Assembly (NCBI GenBank): GCA_022712835.1
Contig: JAFLJU010000501.1
Span: forward strand, 1 to 11,080
Length of the DNA stretch: 11,080 bases
Direction of reading: 5' to 3'
Source: Desulfobacteraceae bacterium
GTDB taxonomy: Bacteria > Desulfobacterota > Desulfobacteria > Desulfobacterales > Desulfobacteraceae
Positions 1-11,080 of this stretch are shown here, piece by piece (the stretch's first letter is position 1; each line of letters starts with the position of its first letter). The notes under the pieces were generated by a model that searched no databases, was not told the DNA's origin, and saw nothing but the letters and a program-made list of their open reading frames with translations. The translations under genes and the position numbers were made by a program.

Positions 1-267
1 AAAAATTCATTGTGGACCCCGCTTCCCAAAGAATTTCAGGATTGGGAGGTCATTGAGGTCTCAGCAGAGGACGTTCACAAAGGCGGTTGCAACACCGTTC
101 CACTTGGGAACAAACAGGTTGTCCTTACCCGGGGGGTTCCAAAGTTTTCAAAGGAAATCTCCAAGCGGGGTTACACACCGGTTGAGGTGCCTTTCGAAGC
201 GGCGTACCAAACTTTTGATAGTGGAATACATTGTGCCACCGCATCAATCTGGCGTGAGTATGATTGA
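1..267 (+). CDS. Amidinotransferase / DDAH-superfamily hydrolase, C-terminal part (5' end outside window)
   Basis: The frame is open from the first base, so the gene begins upstream; the TTG at 10 is probably just an internal Leu codon. The visible 88 residues read like the C-terminal end of the guanidino-group-modifying superfamily (dimethylarginine dimethylaminohydrolase, arginine deiminase, glycine amidinotransferase). A segment starting EFQDWEVIEV is followed by GGCNTVPLGN, a strand with a nearby KRGYTPVEVPF, and finally DSGIHCAT. In this superfamily the nucleophilic Cys lies close to the C-terminus in an HC[LAV]T-like motif; here its codon is 232-234. The catalytic His and acidic residues would lie upstream and cannot be checked. 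Substrate (free arginine, methylarginine, or an amidino transfer) cannot be decided from this part. G+C is about 50% (counted over 1-240). A strong terminator follows 13 bases after the stop, so this is the last gene of its transcript. Confidence 0.8.
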   Translation, partial: KNSLWTPLPKEFQDWEVIEVSAEDVHKGGCNTVPLGNKQVVLTRGVPKFSKEISKRGYTPVEVPFEAAYQTFDSGIHCATASIWREYD

Positions 268-280
268 TAATTCTAACCAC

Positions 281-330
281 CTGTACTCCCTGGCTTTACG
301 TGTAGTCGGGAGTACAGCATTTTTCTTGTT
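281..330 (+). terminator. Rho-independent terminator of the amidinotransferase gene
   Basis: A perfect 10-bp inverted repeat, CTGTACTCCC (281-290) and GGGAGTACAG (308-317), has a 17-base loop and is followed by a T-rich run (319-330, ATTTTTCTTGTT). The T tract is only on the + side, so it ends transcription of the gene stopping at 267 and not of the peptidase gene coming from the right. Confidence 0.85.
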
Positions 331-351
331 TCCATATCCCTAAAGGACAAA

Positions 352-504
352 GCCCTACTCAACTTTGCACCACTCACCAAGGTCAACTGTTTCAGCGAAG
401 ACGGCGAACTGAAGGAGGTTATTTTTGGACGACTGGATGATTTCCGTCTTGCTGAATACGATCCAATCAGGGGGTTGACCAGGCCACTTTTTGAGCCGCT
501 CTGA
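352..504 (+). pseudogene. Remnant of the N-terminus of a second amidinotransferase-like gene
   Basis: This frame, open between the stop at 274-276 and the TGA at 502-504, contains LTKVNCFSEDGELKEVIFGR followed by LDDFRLAEYDPI. That resembles the N-terminal start of amidinotransferase/DDAH-type proteins, where an S/N-E-x-G/D-x-L-x-E-V-I-x-G-R strand opens the fold (compare YNEWDPLEEVIVGR of glycine amidinotransferase, recalled from memory). No ATG, GTG or TTG lies in frame upstream. After DPI at about 468 the resemblance stops and the frame soon closes. The stub is therefore a 5' piece without a start and without a catalytic domain. It overlaps the 3' end of the peptidase gene on the other strand. 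The likely origin is deletion of a tandem copy of the upstream gene. A chance frame is possible but unlikely given the match to the neighbouring gene's superfamily. Confidence 0.55.
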
Positions 505-1717
505 TCTTTTCGGAAGCGTTTATAGTTTGGGTGATAAACCCAGCCATCTCTTTTTGAGAAACCGGTTTTGCACTGGAAGTCGTCTGATTGAGGGGATTCA
601 CCGGACGGCCTTTTTTCCGCATTCTAAAGCAAAGATGATACCCAGTAGCCAAACCGGTTTTACCCACATATCCAATCACCTCTCCCTGGGGCACTTTTTT
701 ATTTTTTTTCATGCCTCTGGCAAAGCTGTTCATATGAAAATAACTGGTTTCATATCCATTGGAATGACGGATGGAAATATTGCGACCCATACTCTTGTTG
801 TAACCTATACGGATGATAACACCGTCTGCAACTGTCTTTATCGGCGTGTTTTTCGGGGCCGAATAATCCACTCCCGGATGGGGTCTGTATTTTTTTAATA
901 TGGGATGAAATCTTTTTTTGGAAAAACTGGAAGAAATTCGGGAATAATTCAAGGGTGCTTTTAAAAATTCTTTTTGAAGGGACTGGCCTTTTTCATCATA
1001 ATACCCCTTGGAACCCGTGGCATCTTTGTATAAAAATGCTTTATATTCCAATCCGTTATTGGTAATAAATGCCGATAAAACATCAGAATATCCATAAAAT
1101 TTACCATCCCGATACCGCTTTTCCACAAGAACATTAACCTGGTCTCCCGGTTGGATATCCCTTATAAAATCAATATCCCAGGCAAAAATATCTGCCAGTT
1201 TCCAGGCAAGACGGGAGGATTCACCGGATCGTTTGATCGCCTCTGACAGAGAGGTTCGAATCTCCACAGATACTATTTTTTCTTTTATTTCGTAGGCAAT
1301 GGGAGTCTTTGAAATAGAATAGGTATCCATCTCTTTTTGGATAACGAGCAGATCATCTTTATTAATTTCATACTCAAAGGCCATCAGACTGTCTTCCAAC
1401 AGACTTATTTTATAGGGCTGCCCTTTTCTGATCCGGGTCAAAGGAAATATTTTTTTGCTTTGATCGTTCAGATCATAAATAGTTTTCAAAGGAATATAGG
1501 CGTTGAGCAAAGAGGATGCCGTATCTCCCCGTTTAATGGTTCCTGAAATGGTCTTTATTTGAGAAGACGCCATCAGGTTGGACACCGTAAAATCAGACAC
1601 TAATTTTGCTATTTTAGGAAAAGAAGAAAACCCGGTATCCGCAAGCGGAACCGCTGATACAACTATCAAAAAAAGACTGATTGATAAAATTAATCGTTTG
1701 GGGAAGACAGCAGTCAC
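467..1717 (-). CDS. M23 (LytM/MepM-type) peptidoglycan endopeptidase, membrane-anchored or exported
   Basis: The 416-residue product probably cuts peptide cross-links of periplasmic peptidoglycan during growth or division. Residues about 8-26 form a hydrophobic signal peptide or N-terminal anchor after a short basic start. Residues about 55-105 (ISGTIKRGDTASSLL...) look like the LysM/OapA-like domain of MepM proteins, followed by a middle domain to about 250. The M23 domain spans about 255-376: HPGVD gives zinc ligands H280 and D284, YFHMN gives H328, and GYHLCFR gives H361 and C363. In classical M23 enzymes the last motif is HLHFE, with the second His as third zinc ligand; here it is Cys. 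I recall this HLCYR-like form in other envelope M23 proteins, so an active Cys-ligated enzyme or a non-catalytic activator are both possible. The start is GTG at 1715-1717, chosen because the signal peptide begins there; its ribosome site is weak. The last few codons run into the amidinotransferase remnant. Confidence 0.88.
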   Translation of the reverse strand: MTAVFPKRLILSISLFLIVVSAVPLADTGFSSFPKIAKLVSDFTVSNLMASSQIKTISGTIKRGDTASSLLNAYIPLKTIYDLNDQSKKIFPLTRIRKGQPYKISLLEDSLMAFEYEINKDDLLVIQKEMDTYSISKTPIAYEIKEKIVSVEIRTSLSEAIKRSGESSRLAWKLADIFAWDIDFIRDIQPGDQVNVLVEKRYRDGKFYGYSDVLSAFITNNGLEYKAFLYKDATGSKGYYDEKGQSLQKEFLKAPLNYSRISSSFSKKRFHPILKKYRPHPGVDYSAPKNTPIKTVADGVIIRIGYNKSMGRNISIRHSNGYETSYFHMNSFARGMKKNKKVPQGEVIGYVGKTGLATGYHLCFRMRKKGRPVNPLNQTTSSAKPVSQKEMAGFITQTINASEKIRAAQKVAWSTP

Positions 1718-1744
1718 CCATTTAAACTTTATTATCTTTTTAAT

Positions 1745-1774
1745 TATATACCTTTCAGTATTGCGCTTTGTTAA
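1745..1774 (-). promoter_or_regulatory. Candidate sigma70-type promoter for the M23 peptidase gene
   Basis: On the - strand, TTAACA (1769-1774) is followed after 18 bases by TATATA (1745-1750), about 27 bases before the GTG start. A second -10-like TATAAT lies further up at 1786-1791 without a good -35. The region is AT-rich, so matches by chance are easy. Confidence 0.4.
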
Positions 1775-1867
1775 TTTAGCTTTCCATTATATCCGTTTAA
1801 TTTCATCGCAAAATAGCCAAAGAACGCAGAATAGTAAAGGTTTTTTTAAACTTTGTTTTTTGATTTC

Positions 1868-1897
1868 TTGACAAAAAAGAGGGGGGTGTTTTATTCT
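1868..1897 (+). promoter_or_regulatory. Candidate sigma70-type promoter for the small lipoprotein gene
   Basis: A perfect TTGACA (1868-1873) is followed after 18 bases by TATTCT (1892-1897, 4 of 6 to TATAAT). Transcription would begin near 1904, giving a leader of about 40 bases before the ATG at 1945. The spacer carries an unusual run of six G (1881-1886). Confidence 0.55.
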
Positions 1898-1944
1898 CTT
1901 CTCATCTTTTTACAAACTTTATTAAAAAATAAAGAGGAATCATT

Positions 1945-2169
1945 ATGAAATTTTGCAAATTTTTACTTTTATTATGTTGTGGTCTGACCTTATTATTCAG
2001 CGCTTGTTCCTCCTCCCAGGATAAAGCCTACAAATCCCAGGACAAAATTCACAAGGAAAGACTTAAGCTGGTGGAACAATATCAAAAATGCAATGAAAAA
2101 TCAGAAAAAGAGGGCACTGACAAGCAGGTTTGCGAGCAATACCTGAAGGCTGCCGAAGCACTAAAATAA
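1945..2169 (+). CDS. Small lipoprotein of unknown function
   Basis: The 74-residue product has a basic N-terminus, a hydrophobic stretch (residues 6-18) and a lipobox LFSAC with the lipidation Cys at residue 21. The mature protein would therefore be a lipid-anchored peptide of 54 residues. The residue after Cys is Ser, which in the Lol rule favours the outer membrane. The mature part is highly charged and probably alpha-helical, with a short internal repeat (SQDKAYK / SQDKIHK) and two further cysteines (C49, C63) that could form one disulfide in the periplasm. The start is supported by AGAGG at 1933-1937, seven bases before the ATG. It has its own promoter and terminator, so it is monocistronic. 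I do not recognise a named family. The neighbouring divergent cell-wall peptidase suggests an envelope setting, but nothing more specific. Confidence 0.85.
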   Translation: MKFCKFLLLLCCGLTLLFSACSSSQDKAYKSQDKIHKERLKLVEQYQKCNEKSEKEGTDKQVCEQYLKAAEALK

Positions 2170-2184
2170 AAAAAGTTAGCAATA

Positions 2185-2219
2185 AAAAAGGGCTGGAAAT
2201 TAATTTTCCAGCCCTTTTT
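2185..2219. terminator. Bidirectional intrinsic terminator between the lipoprotein gene and nifJ
   Basis: A 15-bp perfect stem (2185-2199 with 2205-2219; core GGCTGGAAA/TTTCCAGCC) with a 5-base loop is flanked by A residues on the left and T residues on the right. It gives a U tract on both transcripts and serves both converging genes. Confidence 0.9.
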
Positions 2220-2251
2220 GTATAACCTACTTTATTTCGATCTAGCGAATC

Positions 2252-5839
<3,588 letters not shown>

Positions 5840-5902
5840 TCATATAATAAATTAGTATTTTTGTAAATGATCAAAGAAAAACATGTTTTTTATTATTAAT
5901 TG

Positions 5903-5923
5903 TTAATATTTTGTGAATATTAA
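5903..5923. repeat. Perfect 8-bp inverted repeat, possible operator
   Basis: TTAATATT (5903-5910) and AATATTAA (5916-5923) flank TTGTG. It lies upstream of the nifJ promoter candidate and could be a binding site for a dimeric regulator. In DNA this AT-rich an 8-bp palindrome may also be chance. It does not match the Rex or FNR consensus as I know them. Confidence 0.3.
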
Positions 5924-6102
5924 TTATTAAATAATTCTTTATTTAACTTTATTTTTATATTTTCTTTCCGTTCATTCTATACCAGGGAAAATCACCTATT
6001 TTCTGTTGTTTTTTCTTAAAATATGATACACTTAGCTTTTTATTTAAAGAAAATTGTATCTAATTATTTTCTATTTTTATTTTTTATTTTGAAGGAGTTT
6101 AT

Positions 6103-6729
6103 ATGGGTTTGATATCATCAACTCATTCCATGAGCCGCTACCACATTGATGGTAAATTTGAAACAGCGGTGATGGATGAAGTTCGAAAGGGATTAATCGA
6201 AAATGCAATTCCAAAGCAGGAAAATATGTACGAAGAACTGTCCGCCGGGTGGACTCCCTATGAAAGCCCCTATAATCCGGATTTTGAAAAATTTTCCTTT
6301 ATTTTCGGTACTTATTTTGCTTTTTCCCTGAGAATTGATAAAAAATCAATCCCCATGAAATTGGTTCAAAAAGAGATGGCCCTAGCTATAGAAAAGAAAA
6401 AGGAAGAATCCGGCCGGGATTTTTTATCTAAAAATGAAAAATCAGAACTGAAGGAAACCATATTGGACGTGCTCATGCACAAGATTCCCTCCATCCCAAA
6501 TATTTACGATATACTCTGGAGTTATGAAGACAAAAATCTTTTTTTGTTTACCACCCAGAAAGCCGCCAATGAATTATTTGAAACCATTTTTCTAAATTCT
6601 TTTGGTTTAAAACCCATCCGGTTGTTTCCCTATACTATTATTGAAACAAAATCTAACTTTTCAGAAGCTCAAAAAGACCGGGTGCTCTCCCTATCTCCCT
6701 TAAAATATCGAAAGGATAACCATGCTTGA
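6103..6729 (+). CDS. RdgC-like recombination-associated protein, N-terminal-type, short form
   Basis: In E. coli RdgC is a ring-shaped dimer that binds double-stranded DNA and limits RecA loading. This 208-residue product resembles the first two thirds of it. The opening GLISSTHSMSRYHIDG strand is followed by an AGWTPY segment (48-53; E. coli has MGWVPP), then a strand ending FAFSLRIDKKSIP. The diagnostic stretch at about 86-120 (LVQKEM...KKKEESGRDFLSKNEK, ELKETILDVLM) corresponds to E. coli VIKQALEAKI...[23 protein letters not shown]. A strand-helix unit, LFLFTTQKAANELFETIF, comes next. E. coli RdgC is about 303 residues, so the C-terminal third is missing here and may be supplied by the next gene, whose start overlaps this stop by 8 bases. 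The start has a strong site, GAAGGAG, five bases upstream. The assignment rests on remembered alignment, not a search. Confidence 0.7.
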   Translation: MGLISSTHSMSRYHIDGKFETAVMDEVRKGLIENAIPKQENMYEELSAGWTPYESPYNPDFEKFSFIFGTYFAFSLRIDKKSIPMKLVQKEMALAIEKKKEESGRDFLSKNEKSELKETILDVLMHKIPSIPNIYDILWSYEDKNLFLFTTQKAANELFETIFLNSFGLKPIRLFPYTIIETKSNFSEAQKDRVLSLSPLKYRKDNHA

Positions 6730-7255
6730 TATCGCCACCGCCTATAATAAATACATTTTTCTTGGTAATGAATTTTTAACCTGGATCTGGTTTCTCATTG
6801 AAAAAGATCAGGATATTGCCGCCATCATTGAATCCAATGAATCCATTTCCTTTTCCATTGGAAACTCCCTTGTTCTTGAAAATAACCTCGGGGATAAATC
6901 AAAGGAAAAAATTACCATTAAAGGGGATCAGGCCGGTCTTGAAGAAGGTACCACAGCTCTCAGAAAAGGCGCCTCTGTTACGGAATTAAATCTATTGTGT
7001 AAAATGGGGGAAGAAGATGAATATAAGTTCACCATCAAGGGAGAAAGTTTTAATATTACCGGACTTAAAACCCCCTCCACCCAGACCACAAAATCAGAAG
7101 ATGAATTGGAGGGGATGATTCTTGAAAAAGCCTTTTTATTACTGAAGGTTACAGGGGTTATTGACACGCTTTTTTTAAAATATATTGAGCTAAGAATCTC
7201 AGATGACTGGAAAACCAAAGGATTACAAGAGATTAACAACTGGATTAAAGGGTAA
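6722..7255 (+). CDS. Companion of the RdgC-like protein, unknown function
   Basis: The 177-residue product is soluble, with no signal peptide or membrane helix. It starts within the stop region of the RdgC-like gene (ATGCTTGA shared) and has AAAGGA a few bases upstream, so the two are translationally coupled and probably act together. Residues 14-23 (LGNEFLTWIW) form a conserved-looking motif. I associate a similar EFLTWLW element with the C-terminal half of longer RdgC-like proteins outside the gamma-proteobacteria. The rest alternates strands and acidic loops: SISFSIGNSLVLEN, then KEKITIKG, then an ALRKGASVTELNLLC strand, YKFTIKGESFNITGL, and a helical end finishing in EINNWIKG. An acidic, Thr/Ser-rich linker (about 107-128) divides it. 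It could be the detached C-terminal module of RdgC or a separate partner; no catalytic motif is evident. Confidence 0.7.
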   Translation: MLDIATAYNKYIFLGNEFLTWIWFLIEKDQDIAAIIESNESISFSIGNSLVLENNLGDKSKEKITIKGDQAGLEEGTTALRKGASVTELNLLCKMGEEDEYKFTIKGESFNITGLKTPSTQTTKSEDELEGMILEKAFLLLKVTGVIDTLFLKYIELRISDDWKTKGLQEINNWIKG

Positions 7256-7263
7256 TAATAAAA

Positions 7264-7290
7264 TGTTCAAAACTTCATGGGTTTTGAACA
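7264..7290 (+). terminator. Hairpin after the rdgC-like pair, possible weak terminator
   Basis: A perfect 10-bp stem, TGTTCAAAAC (7264-7273) and GTTTTGAACA (7281-7290), has a 7-base loop and begins 8 bases after the stop codon. The bases that follow (CCTTTGAAAT) contain no proper T run, so it may not terminate well. Its arms match the TTATGAACA repeats further on at 8 of 9 positions, so it may instead be part of that repeat set. Confidence 0.4.
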
Positions 7291-7319
7291 CCTTTGAAAT
7301 CAGGTCAATAACCATTGCC

Positions 7320-7409
7320 TTATGAACAAGATATAAACCTAATTTTAATAATAACTTTATTTTTTTTATCTGAAAAATCAGAAACTTATAAAGTTATGAA
7401 CATATAAAC
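7320..7409 (+). repeat. Pair of imperfect direct repeats (TTATGAACA ... TATAAAC)
   Basis: Copy 1 has TTATGAACA at 7320-7328, then AGA, then TATAAAC at 7332-7338. Copy 2 has TTATGAACA at 7394-7402 directly followed by TATAAAC at 7403-7409. Sixteen identical bases are thus shared, 74 bp apart, with a 3-base insertion in copy 1. Near copies TGTTCAAAA (7264-7272, reverse) and TTTTGAACA (7282-7290) extend the set to four. Confidence 0.65.
7351..7397. repeat. Nested inverted repeat upstream of dnaN
   Basis: The outer arms ATAACTTTAT (7351-7360) and ATAAAGTTAT (7388-7397) are perfect reverse complements. Inside them a 5-bp hairpin, TCTGA (7369-7373) and TCAGA (7378-7382), has an AAAA loop. A run of T (7359-7367) lies between the left arms. 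It could form a hairpin in RNA or a cruciform in DNA, or mark a protein-binding site. The right outer arm overlaps the second direct repeat. Confidence 0.55.
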
Positions 7410-7466
7410 ACCCCTTATTATTGTTATTATCTTTAATTAGTTAATATATTAATATAACCATCTCGA

Positions 7467-7472
7467 TATAAT
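7467..7472 (+). promoter_or_regulatory. Candidate -10 element for the dnaN-gyrB transcript
   Basis: A perfect TATAAT lies 68 bases before the dnaN start codon. No good -35 is found at 16-18 bases upstream (the area is ATATAT-like), so an activator or another sigma factor may be involved, or this is a chance match in AT-rich DNA. Confidence 0.35.
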
Positions 7473-7540
7473 AATTGATAATTCATAGATTTTGATATAA
7501 ATATTTAAGGATATGCAATTTTATAAAAAAAGGATTTTAA

Positions 7541-11079
<3,539 letters not shown>

Positions 11080-11080
11080 G

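Larger units (their letters stand above)
7256..7540. other. AT-rich repeat-bearing spacer upstream of dnaN (possible origin-like or regulatory region)
   Basis: This 285-bp stretch encodes nothing that I can support. It holds, in order, the hairpin at 7264-7290, two copies of TTATGAACA, a nested inverted repeat, and a long A/T block from about 7410 to 7540 with a perfect -10 hexamer. It combines repeated 9-mers, easily melted DNA and a position before dnaN-gyrB, which are features seen at bacterial origins. However, no canonical DnaA box TTATCCACA or close one-mismatch form was found by eye, and dnaA is not adjacent. Confidence 0.45.

Noticed and set aside
53..343. Overlapping + strand open frame of 96 codons at the left edge
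   Set aside because: It is in another frame of the amidinotransferase end and runs through its terminator hairpin; the product has no family features.
5901..5920. Rex-like or FNR-like operator in the nifJ upstream region
   Set aside because: TTGTTAA and TTGTGAA half-site look-alikes occur, but both are in the same orientation and their spacing does not form the required inverted repeat.
6680..6735. Programmed frameshift joining the RdgC-like gene and its companion
   Set aside because: No clear slippery heptamer with a following structure is visible, and the second gene has its own ribosome site and ATG, so coupled re-initiation explains the overlap better.
7256..7540. CRISPR array or riboswitch before dnaN
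   Set aside because: Only two spaced repeat copies are present, without regular spacers. No conserved riboswitch core was recognised, and the downstream genes are not typical riboswitch targets.

Overview
The window looks like a chromosomal segment of an anaerobic, moderately AT-rich Gram-negative bacterium. The best guess is a sulfate-reducing Desulfobacterota of the Desulfobacteraceae type. The basis is a one-chain pyruvate:ferredoxin oxidoreductase, a periplasmic M23 peptidase, a small lipoprotein, a Gram-negative-length GyrB with the extra insert, and the general feel of the proteins. Without a database search the assignment is an inference. No mobile element, CRISPR array, tRNA or rRNA is visible.

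Left edge (1-504). The window opens inside the 3' end of an amidinotransferase/DDAH-superfamily gene on the + strand, closed by a strong intrinsic terminator. Just beyond it lies a startless stub resembling the N-terminus of the same superfamily, apparently the remnant of a second copy. This edge is about 50% G+C over 1-240 and looks less AT-rich than what follows.

Cell-envelope block (467-2219). A MepM-like M23 endopeptidase on the - strand, with an HxC in place of the usual HxH motif, is divergent from a short lipoprotein on the + strand. Recognisable promoters lie between them. The lipoprotein gene ends in a bidirectional terminator that it shares with the next gene.

Central metabolism (2252-5782, - strand). 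One long gene encodes pyruvate:ferredoxin oxidoreductase (NifJ/Por), with all cluster-binding and thiamine diphosphate motifs intact. A 320-bp, very AT-rich divergent region separates it from the replication block.

Replication/recombination block (6103-11079, + strand). Two translationally coupled genes come first: an RdgC-like protein shorter than the E. coli one, and a companion that may supply the missing C-terminal part. A 285-bp AT-rich spacer with direct repeats and nested inverted repeats follows, then dnaN and gyrB overlapping by ATGA. dnaA is not next to dnaN here. The spacer is the most origin-like stretch in the window, although no canonical DnaA box (TTATCCACA) is present.

I see no clearly new multi-gene system. 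The best leads are the two-part RdgC locus beside dnaN-gyrB, the repeat-bearing spacer before dnaN, the amidinotransferase remnant, and two substitutions at normally conserved positions (M23 HxC; clamp C-terminal Pro to Ala).
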